From: Amoebidium appalachense
Taxonomy: Eukaryota > Ichthyosporea
DNA: 64,000 nucleotides
Direction of reading: 5' to 3'
NCBI GenBank assembly: GCA_963693365.1
Contig: CAVNZM010000001.1
Coordinates: 5,332,001-5,396,000, forward strand
The position numbers were made by a program, and so were the translations under genes. The notes under the pieces are model-generated. The model did no database searches. It was not told the DNA's origin and worked only from the letters and a program-made list of their open reading frames with translations. Of the stretch, positions 15,801 through 49,589 are shown in pieces. Position 1 is the stretch's first letter. Every line of letters begins with the position of its first letter.

Positions 15801-18800
15801 CCCACCTAGTCCGCCCCGCCCCACTCCGAAGAAATTCCTTTGGGTGCCATTTTAACAAATTGAAAGAAGCACGGATTCTGCTACCTCTGGGGCTTTTATG
15901 GAATATTGTTGTCCTAAAAAAAAAAAAGTCTTGGGCTCTTGCCAGTTTCTTGGCATTGTTTTTTTGTCAGATGCGTTCCATGATCTTAATGTTCTTCTAC
16001 TATATCGAGAAATACATTTTCAAGTAATACATATTAAAATGAATTTATTTAGTCAGCAAAAGAGCCTTTTCGCAAGTTATTACAAGCATAGGACAATGTA
16101 ATGTAATGTAATGTGGACGAGCTCAAATATTCACGATTATGGGGGTTCAAGGAGAACGAATAATCTGTTGGGAACGGATATTATCACGTGGATGCACATG
16201 GTGCAGCGTACGTTGCAGCACTGGGGCCGGGGTCACGTTTCTAGAATCTCAGCAGCTCTCTCAGCATATTGATCTAAGAAAAAAACCAAAAAATATCAAA
16301 TAATTATATGTATTTCGTCGTTGGTGATTTCTTCTGCTTTTGACTACACGGCACGCCACGTAAACCCCGACAACCAATAAAGGATGATTTACCGCGTCCG
16401 CGCTCCCAAATCCGTCCAATCGCAATGACGTACGAGCAAGTTTGTTTAAGTATTCTTAACCCTGGTATGACTGAACTTATAGAGACACAAGCAAGTGAAA
16501 AAAACGGCTTACTGAATACACCCCACTTTGGAAAATGATGAATTCAAAGAGCCTAAATATCTAAATGTTTACATATGACATCAAAAAAAACGTGCTTGGT
16601 ACAATACGTACAGCAATAAGTTATCGAATTGGTTTGCGTTATCGATCACGGTCACGGACGAATGGAAATGCGCGGCAGAAAACAAAAAAATTACACACTT
16701 TCTAAATGGGCAACGTTGTCAGGGCCGGCTTGCACGCGGATACTTAGAACAGCGCGGCACTGATACTTTTACTACTATTATGTTAGAAAATAGAATAAAA
16801 TATGGGAAGAATTTTGCAATGTGCTGTCCACAATACTGAGCGATATATGGAATCTATATCTAATTCTATTACCTCTGTATTCTTTGCTATGACATAGTAT
16901 GCGGCTTGAGCCTTGAAGGCGAAGCTTCAGTTGCATCTCACTCCAAGTGTTAATTGGTTGACTATCACAATCTATAAACTCCGTTTGGTCGCACCGACAC
17001 CAAACAATTCGTCTAATAATATTTCGGAGGCGGGGTATAAATTCGTTTTCTCTTGCACTCTCTCATTCCATGGGAAACTCACCACGATGTTGTTGCTTTC
17101 GACATTTCCCACCCCTCTCTCGCAGGTGCATGTTTGAGAGGGTCACATCACTTCCCAGAATATTAGTTCACTTGGGCTATGTTAGTTAGTTCCACGGGTG
17201 TCCAGATCAAACATGCAACCGTAGGTAGATAAGCGCGAACGAGTACGTTGAGAAACGAGCAATATACACATCAGTTATAGCAGCTTTGACGTTCTCATCT
17301 TCCACTTCTTTTCAAAGGTGTCCTATTAGCCCCTTCCTTATATTTTTTGTTTTGTTTTTAAACCTCCGAACGATCACAGAGTTTGGCATTGGTAATTTCT
17401 GTCTATACTACTGTTTAAACTTCTTTTCAAGCTTACCATCCTTATCTAACGTTGTCTTCTGTCCGACCACGCTTCAAGCACATACGCCAACCAGAAGACT
17501 TCATAACCCTCCTCCCGAGGCTTAGACATCAGCACGAAAATGGTTTTATCTTCCTGTATTCGTCACGTAACTGTCGAGTATAGTGAAGGGAGGTCTCTTT
17601 CCTCCCCTTCACACACGAGAAGAAACCTCCTAAAGGAGCGCCGCCAAAATGGGCATGTTCACTTCGACACTCGTGTCCGTGTTTCAGAAACGTACAGCGC
17701 ACTTGAATACGACCGTAGTGGGAGAGGTTTCATGAGAATGAGACGGTTCAAGGGCGGAGATTCATGGTATGACTCGTCGGTGAACATGGGTGCCTTTTAC
17801 GATACCCTCTTGTATGCCTGTGTGGCGGTAGTGACGGCGGTAGCTCTCCGCGTGTGGGGTTGACCATCCGTCTCAGCAGATGTGAAGCACCTTTGGTTCT
17901 GGATAGTGCTGATGACGAAGGGGGCTAGTACTGTATGAAAGTGCAACACGATGCTGAAGGTCTTCGCGAGAAATGGTTGCATGGTGAGATCTAACCAATC
18001 CCATCTGCCACAACAAAAACAAGTATTCGTATGCTTGAAGCAGGAAAAGCCACGTGATATATGAATGAAATGCTCCAACGCAGTGAAGCTAACTCTGCCG
18101 TAGCTTTTGTATTTAAACTTAGTCTTCCCACCCACGTTGTAGGAGGTGATTCAAGGGCTGTAAGCTAATTTGTATAGTTTTTTTTTAACGAAATGCTGCA
18201 AAGCTCACGCCGCTGTGTACTTGATACTAAGCAGCCGGAAGTCAGCTATGAATGGCTCTGTACTATTGGCAAGCAACCCGCCATATATACTGCAGGTGTT
18301 GCCAAGACTGGTTGACCTCCTGTATATATCTAGCGCTGTCGTTGCTCCCTTGTAAGGCTGCTATGTACATAGACACTTTCTTTTGCTAAACTTACGTGAA
18401 TGGCCCTTCTCTTACATTTAAATCTTTACCCTCGTTGGTTTATGCAAGCAGCATACATATACAAGCAGGATGGATTAAAGTAAGCTACAGGCTCCATAAC
18501 CAAGTCAAGTTAGCTCCATAACTAAGTCAAGCTACAGGCTCCATAACTAAGTCAAGTTTTCGTCTTGACTTCATCCGGTGTGATGTACAAGCACCTTACC
18601 TGATTCTTTTCAACTAGTACAGTGTCCACCTTGCGAAAGCACGAGTGCGAAGAAATGTTGCCTGCAGAACCTAAGTCACATATGTTTTTTAGCAGATAAC
18701 AAGTACGTCAACACAAGCATAAATTGTAATCCGCTTACGAGAGGGAGGGGGAGAATAAAGCGGGGAGGCGGGGGGGGGGGGGGGGGGGGGGGGGGGAGGG

Positions 18801-19194
18801 AGCAGGAAGCACAAAAGATAAGTTGTAGGCGTGCCGGCCTCTGTGCCCCCCTCCTCCCCCCCCCCCACACCCACCCACCCACACCCACCCCTCCTTCCCC
18901 GTCTTTCTGACCCAAACACACGTGCGCACACTGGGTCAAGTCCACGAATTTTTTCCTTATATCATCACACCGCTACAAAGACTGGGGGAAAACGACAGCA
19001 GACATACGCATAGAAGGCAAGAAGATATGAACGGAAACACAACCAAAACTGAGCCTCTATATAGCAGCCTTAAAGCTTTTGGTGGGTGGGCTGACAGGGG
19101 TGGTGTGTGTGTGTAGGCAGGTGGGTGGCCATATTCCTACTTTTTTAAGAAAAAAATAAATGCTTTGGCAGGTGGGTGGATGCGTGGTGGTGGT

Positions 19195-19234
<40 letters not shown>

Positions 19235-19256
19235 CGTTGGAGGGGTGGGGTGGGGT

Positions 19257-19290
<34 letters not shown>

Positions 19291-20054
19291 GGGGGGGGGG
19301 GGGGGGGGGGAAATATGGGATGTGCGCGCGGTGCTGCCTAGGGTAAAAGGCTCTGGATTCGTTATGGCCCAAGAACGAACACGTTCACTCTGTGTGTTTG
19401 CAGTCCATTCATTTTATTTACTGCAGTGTGTCAATAGCTATCCTTAAGATAACTATTGCCCAACATGGATAAACTTTTTAGTTTCGTACGTGGAGTTAAT
19501 ATTGACCATACATGTTATCATGTACATACATTTCACTTATATAATAAGAGGGTAGTATTGGGAACTATCTGCGACACCTTCTTGTTTGTTCCTGGGATAA
19601 ATCACCTTCAAAACGCCACACGAACAGCATAACATAAACAGTAACAGACACCCTCTTTTTTCACTATGCAAGAGTCTAATACTTCCACTTGTGTCTTTTA
19701 AAAAGCTAACCCCCCTCCCCCCCCCCCCCCCCCCCCCCCCCCGGGGGGCGCCGCCGACAACGCCTGTTGCGTTGTCCGTTGTCCGTAACACATTCTTACC
19801 CCCCCCCCCCCCCCCCCCCCCCCTCCCCCCTCAAACCCCCACGATTGCACACACACACACACACGCACCCTCAACCCCATGAGCCATGCCGCCCCCAGGT
19901 CACTCACCCACCCACGTGCACACCCAAACCCTACCCCGCCTTCAGGCACACCCAACACCTAATTGCACGCGTGCCCGTGAAAATAAACAAAGGGGGGGAA
20001 ATCCACATTTCCTGCCTTTCAACCCGTCATTCGCGTCCAAAAACCTAATTTTTG
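15801..20054. other. Intergenic region, no gene recognised
   Basis: Mostly mixed-composition sequence with short frames that match nothing I know. Noted: a triple 'ctccataac(c/t)aagtcaag' repeat (18489-18557), a G run (18770-18796), a T(n) tract followed by G runs (19198-19310), and C runs at 19709-19742 and 19801-19823. The last 1-2 kb is the 3' flank of AVL9. Confidence 0.5.
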
Positions 20055-39725
<19,671 letters not shown>

Positions 39726-40478
39726 CTGCAACAAAGAGATTCTTGTCAACAAAAAACAAGGAAACAGATGAAAAAGATGACACGTTGGAAATTCAAAGAA
39801 GTGAATGGCCCAAACAGCATGACCTTGAAGCCGAGGATTCAACGGCTAGCGGGATCTTGCATGTCCGTTACCCTTTTCGACCTGATAAGTAAGGCAAGCT
39901 TAACCAGTAAAAGTGCTGCAGAAATGGCAGGGTAAGGGGAAACCCGGGGGGGGGGGGGGGGGGGGGGGGGAAAAGGTTCTGTGGGGGGTATAGGTAAGGA
40001 TTAAACACAAAAAACCAAACGTGAAAAATGGCGGTCTGTGCACTTGTCATACACACTTGAGCGGACTTTGGGACACTTCATAAGGTATCCAGAAGGACTA
40101 CACCAAAGCCGCTGAAAAGCAGTACATGTGGTTGAAGAGTATCTTGGTGGTTGCTTGATCATTGATTGTTTTCAGCATCAATAATCACGACACAAACCCA
40201 GTAGTTCCCCAACAAGTACCAAGACAACTTAGGACAGGCAGCTTGCAACCTTGACCACCCACTAACAAGCCTGGCACCGAAAGTACAATAATAGCTCTGC
40301 ATGCACATCGATCTTTGGAAAAAGTGCAAAGGGGTTGAGATGCTAACATCAAGAGGGGCAGGGAGGGGAGGAGGGGGGGTTAAATAAATGATGCTTGGCA
40401 AACAACATGATATTCAACGCATGCCCAGCACAGCCCATCTTACAACGCGGGGGCCAAGGGAGAGGGGGGGGAGGGGGA

Positions 40479-40515
<37 letters not shown>

Positions 40516-42017
40516 CTTGGAGGGGGGGGCGGGGGATGCCGGTTATCACGAAAATGCTGCGTCCGTATGAAATCACCCACAGGCAGAGGCAAGACGCCAC
40601 AACGACTTTTGCATGGGTACGGCCACGGGTGTCGTTCCCCGTGAAATTATACACGGACACGTACACGCACACATAGTGAGGATCGTCAGAAAGAGAGCAT
40701 GAGCAATCAGACCGTTTTACAAAGAATAAGGGTTTCTAACACAAACATGCAGGTGCATCAGGGAAAGTAAGAGCACAATTGTCATTTTTCGCAAGCAAAG
40801 TCTCAAAACGAAACAAAAGTACCTTTTGTCGCCATCCTGCAGTCTTGTGCAAGTATTTACGCTACTACATCAGAGCCGACAGCTCTTTACCAGAAAAACG
40901 AAAAAACCCCGTTTATGCAGTGAATCATAGACAGACTAATGCACTTATCCTCATCATCAAATTTGGCATGTGTGTGACTAAGATCCCGGGCGCCAGCCTT
41001 GTTCGCCTTCACTCCGTCGGACTCCGAGACGGTGGCTTTTTTTTTTGCTGGGGAAGGTGAAGTGCCAGTCTGAGCGGTGCATTCTTTTGATTCTCCTCAG
41101 ATCGTCAGCTTCAAGGTATTTGAGATATTTTCGGGAAGCTACGGGAGTTCCAAATTCAAGACAAAAGATGGTAATTTTTTTTCCTTCTAGACCCCCCATT
41201 TTAACATTATTTTTTCTTTCTTACATTTGAAACTCTGTTTTCTGCCAACTAAATATGGCATCAAGGCACTGTTTTTATTCACTTTTGCTATTTCTTTACT
41301 TCTTATAACAGTTTCAAAAGACATGGGGTCTTGTTCTATGTGGATGATTGGAATGTCCTCTTGCCCAATCCTTCCTTTAGCGATTAGCCTTATTTAGCGG
41401 ATGCTGCACAGCCCAGGGGGCCGCTGAGCGCAGGCTGCGGGGGGGGGGGGGGGGGGGGGAGGGGGGGGGGGGGGGGGGGGGGAACAGGGGCAGGTGTGAG
41501 GAGGGAACGGCGGAGGGGGGGGGGAACAGGGGCAGGTGTGAGGAGGGAACGGCGGAGAAAGTTGGTGAATTAGAGAGGATAGCTGCTGTGAGGGAAAGAG
41601 ACTCGGAGTCGTGCGAATTATTGAGGATCTGAATACGAATTGCACATGTGACATAAAATCCAACTGGTGCCTGTGATGATTCCGATGATGTTCAAGTGCT
41701 GGCGCGGCCGGTGTGATGATGTTTATACATGCATCCATGCATACAAGTATTCAAGTACGTATAAGAAATGTGTACAACCATGTGCGTTTACACAAACACA
41801 CAGGACAACTTGTCTGGTTGAGGTCTGGTTGTTTCGTACGCTTTTTGCGTATTTGCTGTAAAGGGATATGCTAGTGCCTTGCTAGCACAATTACACACAC
41901 ACATTCTTCGTCCCTCTCAGTGATTTTTTTAGCACACAGAGTGGTATACATAGGTACACACGCACACACACACACAGACAGACACGTAACACACAAACAC
42001 ACACATACACACACACG

Positions 42018-42087
<70 letters not shown>

Positions 42088-43273
42088 GAGAGAGAGAGGG
42101 TTAGAGAGAGAGTGAGACAAACACACACATGCGCTTGCATACACCCACACAGGCACATACATACACAAACACTGGCTCAAACAACAAACACATTCAACAC
42201 ACTGGCATACATACAAACACACGTGTGCACAAACACACACACACAGAGCCTACACAAGGGCGCACACACCCAGAAAAACATGCATGTATACATCAGCACG
42301 CAGCACACAGACACACGGACGCACGCACACAGCCACACCATTATCATCAATCAGATAGTCCACAGCCATACTGTTTCGCATTGGCCCGGACCCTCTCCTT
42401 CTTCGCCCCAACCACTTCACCCCGGCTGTCAGACTGGCTCTAAGTAGTGACTATAAAACTCCCTTCAATGCCTTTTCTATTCCACCACGCCCCCTTCCTC
42501 CAACACGCACACGGACACTCCGGCCCGACCTCTCTGCAGGCCTGCACAATACGACCATGCGCTGACACAAACATACTCTGCGCAGACTCAGACACACACA
42601 TACACAAGTGCAAAAACACACTTCGCCCACACACACGCAACAGGTTCGCACATGTATGCAGACACACCACACACCTAATCACCGCCAAGTATCCTTCCAC
42701 ATGCCTAAGCATAGCATACCCCGTGCTGCACAACTTCGGTCCTCATATTCCGGTACACCAGAAGCTCACCATACAGCACCTCAGGAGAGGGAAAAAATCC
42801 CGAGATCAGGTGACGCAGCATCAAAAGCATGAATAGGATATTAATATTGGCGTGTCTATTTCATAGGTTTTTGTAGTGGGATAAATGGGTAGGTCTGCGC
42901 TGGCGCACACAGTAGCATATTTTTGGGGAGTTGATTGTGTTAGGAAGTGGGGGCAACAGTCTGGCCGTCCGTCTGGTACTACTAGAGAGAAGGGGGGGGT
43001 ATGATTGGAGGGGGGGGTGTTCAGCTAACCTTATATGGATAAAGCAAAGTTACAAGGATTCAAGCCATTGGTTGGGCAAGACCCCTTTTGCCGAATATGG
43101 ATAACAGATCATACACTGCTGTAGGCGGCGGTCAGGAATTGGCGCGCTCTTTACTGGTCACAACCAGTCCGGGAAGGCCATGAGCAGCATTGCCGAGCAC
43201 ACTGGAATACGGGAATGTTTGCGGTAACGTAGTCGCACTAGGGGGGCAGGGGGCCAGGCCCCAAGTGTTTAAA
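39726..43273. other. Region between AVL9 and the transposase gene
   Basis: The missing first AVL9 exon and its promoter are expected here, but no exon can be assigned with confidence. The stretch contains G runs (39947-39970, 40479-40515, 41437-41482), a duplicated ggaacaggggcaggtgtgaggagg segment (41482-41560), a (CA)n array of about 65 bases (42026-42086) within a CA-rich stretch (41955-42330), and G runs near 42990-43016. The last few hundred bases should carry the transposase promoter and any 5' terminal repeat of that element. Confidence 0.5.
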
Positions 43274-44669
43274 ATGAAGCCAGGCTGCCCTAAGGGCACA
43301 ACACAGCGCCCTGGGCATAAAACAGGCGGAGCTAGGGAGGGAGCTGGGCGCAAAAAAAAAGATGCTGCATTTGTTCAGCCTTTAGCGAACTTTGCAGGTT
43401 TTGGGACGGCAAACAAAGCTGTTTTGCAGGAACTAAACGTAAACGTACAACCCGAACAGCCCCCTCTATCTAAGGCCGCCGACATAAGGGCCCGTGTAGT
43501 TGAGGCAGGTAGCGTCCATTCGTTACCAAGAGAAATGGATCGGGCCCCTGCTCCACACCCACCAGACATACAGGTGCAACCCGACGAGGAACCTTTGCTA
43601 AATGCAGCAGCAGATGCGTACCGGGTAGACGAGGATGAAGGGGAGGAAGAGGGAGAAGATAATACGGACGGGGATGACGGTGGAGAGGAGTTTTCTGACG
43701 CGGCGGGCGAAACAATCAAGTCGCACCTGCACACAGTGAAAGAGAGTCTCAAAGATGAGAAGACGCCTGTGGGGTGGCATCTTCCACCTCCCATTATAGG
43801 CTTTAAATTTGGGGGCGATCCAGCGCCTTTCTACAAACCCAGATGTTTTGCCTGGCTTCCGGAAAGGTTGTCTCCCGGTTTCATGGTGCCGTGCCCCTTC
43901 GATGATCACTACGTGGACCCCCACAACCACCCCAACCCACACCGTACTTCTCGCAATGGGTTCATGAGCAACCCCGTAGGACGGCGTGTTATCGACTTTG
44001 ACAGCTGCTACTACATTATCACGGCCCGGTACTTTTGTGACACATGCAAAAAAAACTTTGCCGGCACAAACCCCCAGACAATTAAACGCCTTCCACTCTT
44101 CATGCGTGATCAGTTTCCGGCCTACCTTAGCCACCGCAGTGGGCTCGACCTAAAGGTGGTAACATTGTTGCGTGCACTGGCAGACAAAGGTGTGGGCCCA
44201 AACGCCTTTGCCACCCTCCTCTCGGAGCTCCACAAGCAGCGATACGACGAGCAGCGGCTCCTGTATTACTCGAGGGCGCTGCATTGGACCAAGTATGAAC
44301 TCAAAAAGCGTAACGATTTCCGCCCCCACGACCAGCGCCTGACAGAACTTCCCCCAGAGGAGCAGGCGGCTAAGTTCTCGGCGTTTGGTGACAAAAATGG
44401 TTACGCTGGACATGTGCCTTCAGGCAAGTGTGCACTGCATTTTGGGTGTGTAAATGGTCCCCATTGTTTTGTATGCACGTGCTTGGGCATTTTTTGGGTT
44501 GGCTTGGTAGGGTTTTGTTTTATTATTTTTTATTTTTTTTTTTAGGGGGGGGGGGGGACTTGGAAATGGGTTTTGGAAGTGTGGTCAATAAGTTTCTATT
44601 ATGGTGGTGGTGGATGTGTGGTGGTGGATGTGCGCCTGTGAGTGTGCGTGTACTTGTGGGTCCGTGTGT

Positions 44670-44700
<31 letters not shown>

Positions 44701-44793
44701 GGGGGAGGGGGGGGGAGGGGGGACATGGTGATGGATTAGGTGGTGGTGGTGGCAATCAGTCATGGTGGTGGTGGTGGTGGTGGTGGTGGTGGT

Positions 44794-44832
<39 letters not shown>

Positions 44833-45199
44833 GGGGGGGGGCAGAGGGATCATCAGAGGGGTGAAAGCATAACGGTCCATGTACCAGTGAGTGTGCTTGG
44901 GAAATCGTGGAGAACTGTTATGCCTGAAATTGAGATGGTGGGTGTGCGCATGTGTGTCTGTGTGTGTTGGGGGAAAGGAGGTGGAGAGCGGGGGGGGGGG
45001 GGGGGGGGGGGGGGGGGAGGGGCACATGGTGGTAGACTGGATCTTGGTGGCGGTACTTAATGGTTATTATAGTAGTGGCAGGAGGGTGTGGGGGGAAGGG
45101 CAAACGGACGTGCAGGGGACAAACTGCAGATGGGGCACAAAGGGGAAAGAAGGTGAAAGTTGGTGCAATGACTTGGAGGGTTTGCGCGCGCCGGGGAGG

Positions 45200-45248
<49 letters not shown>

Positions 45249-45677
45249 AACGGCCGGAGATGGGTGTGTAGCGTTTTTGAGATGGGAAAAGCCATACAGA
45301 CTTACGAAAATACAGAGAGGTGAGATGAACACGAGGGACTAGAGGGAATGGGGGGGATGGTCCTGATGGGAGGGTGGTGGAGTTCTAACAGTACTTGGGG
45401 TTCAGGCAAATACCTGAGTGCCGTGTATACTGAGTTCAGCGACCGCACGGCAAAGTACCAGAGCCTGGACACGCAGCTCAAGCCCGTAAACAACGTGCTC
45501 AAGGCCGACCACACCTTCCAAATTGGGAAGCTCACCGGCATCAATGGGGAGCCTCTGTACCGAGGCCTATGGACTTGTGTAAACGAGCTTGGCGGTGTGT
45601 GGTCCCTCCTCTTCTCCCCCCTCCCCCCACTCTCCCCCAGGCCCCCTTCCCCCCTCCCCCCCCCCCCCCCACACCCC

Positions 45678-45708
<31 letters not shown>

Positions 45709-45941
45709 ACACACGCCCCCCTCCCCCCCCTCCCCCCCTCCCCCCTCTAGGGCCTTTAAATCTCTTAGGCTCCACATTTAATGAGGTGGCACACTGTGAG
45801 TAGAGGTTTGTAGTATGTGGGTTTTGGGGACAATTCTTGCCCTGTCGAGCAAAAACTAGGAAGCTCCAGATATGTGTGTATGTGTTTTTGCTGGGTAGAG
45901 ATTGGGGTGGGCTGGGGTGGAGCTTTCTTTTGGCGGGGAAT

Positions 45942-46011
<70 letters not shown>

Positions 46012-47508
46012 AGGCGGCTTCTGCCAAGCAGAATGGGAGTAGGGGCCAGTGATTGCAAGGGATGCAGGGGGGGGGGGGGGGGGGGGGGGAGAGACACCAC
46101 CGTCGGGGTTGAAGGTAGAGAGGGCAAGAGGCCCGGGGTGGGGTGGGGGGGGGGGGGGGGGGGGGGACAGTAGGTGCCATATGGAGGGCTGTCCCATGGT
46201 TTGGGGGGAGGGGGAGTGGGGAAGGATCGTGGGCACATGGGTTTGGGGGGAAGGCAGAGAGGGGGAAAGGATTGTGATCACAAGGGTTTAGGGGGAGGAA
46301 GGGGGAAGGATTGTAGGTACATGGGTTTAGGGGGGAGGGGGGGGGGAAGATTTTGGGGGAAAGGGAGGCCTGGGGAAAGTATGTGGGCACATGGGTTTGG
46401 GGGGAAGGAGGGGGAAGGGTTTTGGGGGGAGAGGGAGGGGAAAGTATGTGGGCACATGGGTTTGGGGGGAGGGAGGGGGAAAGGATTGTGTGGGCACTGA
46501 AGTCTCGTGAAGGGCCATGTGGTAAGGGAAGCTAGAACATGCATGGCTGCTCGGAGATGCCCTCTCACACAGTGCGGCACCCCAGAGATCCGGGCGCAGG
46601 TATTTACACGGGACTGCAGCCACCAGGAGATTGAGCCCGTGATCCAGCGCATCTCTGCCACCACGGCGGCGCTCAACAGCAAGGGCCCGGCCTTCTTCTA
46701 CACAGATCGGTGCTGCCAAGACCGGGCGTTTGTTGAGCGCATGTTTCCAACCCTAGCCCGGCCAAAATGCCCCGTCCGTCTGAACGAGGCTGCGCTGGTA
46801 AGCGTGACGGACGGTCTGCCTGGGCTGGAGCTGCCGGCCAACTACCCTAAGCCGGTGTACACCGACTGCCAGGGGGCGGTGGTGGCTACAGCGGCCATTC
46901 GTGCCGACCTGGAGGGGCAGCAGCACCGCGTGGTGGGGCTGGACTGCGAGTGGGTCTATCGGGTGGGCCAGGCGCGGTCCAAGGTTTGCACGCTGCAGAT
47001 TGCCACCGCACGGGCCGTGTACATCTTCCACTTGGCACGCATGGGCCCCAACCACAGCCCGCCCGCGCGGCTGGTGGACGAGCTGATTGCGCTGCTTAGG
47101 GACCCCAGCATCATCAAGGTGGGCAAGCAGATCGGCACGGACTCGGCCCACCTCAACAAGGACTACGGCACCCCTGTGGCCAGCTATCTGGAGCTGGGCC
47201 GGTTCTGCTATGCCCGTGCAGCTATCACCTCTGCGGCCCGGGGCTTGGCCGACATCACTGCCCAGGTCATAGGCAAGAAGCTGCCCAAGCCGGCACTTGT
47301 TCGATGCTCCAACTGGCACGAGCCGCTATCAGAGGTGCAGGCCACCTACGCTGCCCTTGATGCATATGCGTCCCTGCAGGTCTACTCGGCCGTGGTCGAT
47401 AGGCCAAACCTGTCAGGTGTGTATCCCACCTGCTTTTTGCCCCAGTGCTTATGTGCTTATGCCAGATATAGAAAGATTGTGGGCCCCCCAGAGGAGAGGG
47501 GAGGGGGA

Positions 47509-47544
<36 letters not shown>

Positions 47545-47638
47545 GGCTGACCACATGGGCCAGTGTTCCAGTTGTGTTATGCTGGGTGTCGGGTGGCTAT
47601 CAAAGGAGGGGGTGATTGGTGGTGGTGGTGGTGGTGGT

Positions 47639-47671
<33 letters not shown>

Positions 47672-48725
47672 CTATAGCACTGTTAACACGTGCAAGTGCC
47701 ACACAAGCTGGGCACTGGGAGAGGGGGGGGGGGGGGGGGGAGGGAGAAGGGGGGGGGGGGGGGGGGGGGGGGGAAGGGGGGTTGCTAAGGAATATGCATT
47801 TGATTTTTGTGGAGCGAAGAGAAAAACGTTGGTGCTGTGGCTTTTTGGCTGAGTTTTTTGCTTCCCTCTATGACATGCAGCGCGGCTTCATGCAAAGGCA
47901 CTCGGTGAAGGGGTTGAGATTGTGCCCCGGCGGGGCCCACATGCTGCAGCAGCCACCGGGGTGGTGCTGGCTGTGCAGCCGGAGCGCTGGGGGGGCATGA
48001 AGGTGGGCAAGAAGCATGCAGTGGTGCGGGTGGATCAGGTGCTGTCGCCGGCCATGCAGGTGCCCTTTGGCCCCGACAAGGGCAAGACCCTGGGAGAGCT
48101 GGGCCCGCCGCCCTTTGAGCTGATGGTGCACCTGCAGTGGCTACGGCCCATTCAGCCCCCACCGGACCCAGGTGCCGAGGTGCCGGTGGTCCCTGACCCA
48201 GCCCCTCCCCCTGCCAGGCCTCCCCCTGCCGAGCAGCAGCAACCCCTTGCCGGCCCACAGGCACCCCCCCAGGACCCCCAGGCAGCCCCGGGGGGCCTTG
48301 AGGCAGCCCCAGGGGGACCCGAGGCAGCTCCCAGAGAGGGCATGTTGGGCCAGGCACCGCCTGGGGAGGTGGTGTGGCAGACTGTGCTGAATGACGCCTT
48401 CCACTCCATTGCAAACACGGCGGACGGCACGTACAAGTCACACCCCCGCAGGGCTGAGTACGCACGCGCACTCAGCGAGGCAATATTTGTGTGGAATGAA
48501 GAGGATTACGGACATGTGAAGGTGCCCCCCCCCCCTCCCCCCCCCCCAAAATAAAAAATAAAAAATAAAAATAAAAAAAACGGCAACAACAACATGCGTG
48601 ACTGACGCGCACACACACATACACTCGTTAGCACACACTCACCATTCCACCCACAACCATGCACACCTTCGACAAAACTTCTGAGGGAAGAGAGAGAGCC
48701 TGAGCCTCAGAGAGAGGGGGGGCAA

Positions 48726-48803
<78 letters not shown>

Positions 48804-49378
48804 GGAGAGTGGGGGTTATTCATATGCCTAGAGAGAAATAATGTAGGGTTGTGGGGGGAAATAGCCACATGCATTTTTTACTTGTGTTGGGGGAGAAGAT
48901 GGGGGGGGTGGAGGGGAGGGGTCCTACAATAACGGCAGGTATCAAAGTCTACCAAACCCAAATTGCAGTGTGCGTAGTAAATTAATATTGGCATCCTGCC
49001 TCACAGGGGGTGCTGGAGCAGAAGGGCATCGACATTGAAACCGAGCTCAAGGGCGGCGACCTGAGCTACTTCATGGAGCGCATCCGGCGGGTTATTCCCG
49101 ACCCATACACGCTGGTCTCGCGGCTGGTGGAGTTCAAAAACACCTACAAGGATGTGCCGCCCGGACCGGATGGCAAGCCTCTGTTCAAGAAGGATGGCTT
49201 TGAAAGACTCGAGGCAACATCCCCCCCCCCCCCCCTCCCCCTGCAGGCGCCCAACAACTCCACCACCACAGAAAAGGTTCTTCGCTTATTTGTCATCCTT
49301 GGTTCATCTGCACACACACGCACACCCTAGCCTCCCCCCCCCCCCCCCCCTCCCCCCCCCCAAACATACACACACACA

Positions 49379-49456
<78 letters not shown>

Positions 49457-49540
49457 CCCGCACGGCCCTTGCTGCCTAGCCAGTTGTTTTTTGCCTTTCC
49501 CTGCTCGTTTTTTTCCTTAGCAACCCCATCCCCCCCCCCC

Positions 49541-49589
<49 letters not shown>

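Noticed and set aside
17540-18135. Open frames of about 110 codons on both strands
   Set aside because: No homology recognised, no splice or family support; compatible with chance.
40978-41199. Candidate first AVL9 exon (MHRSDWHF...)
   Set aside because: No donor in the needed phase and no match to AVL9 N-termini; the true first exon stays unknown.
43598-44134. 178-codon minus-strand frame opposite transposase exon 1
   Set aside because: Shadow frame; the plus strand has the conserved domain.
46753-47319. 188-codon minus-strand frame opposite the exonuclease exon
   Set aside because: Shadow of the coding strand, with no recognisable domain.
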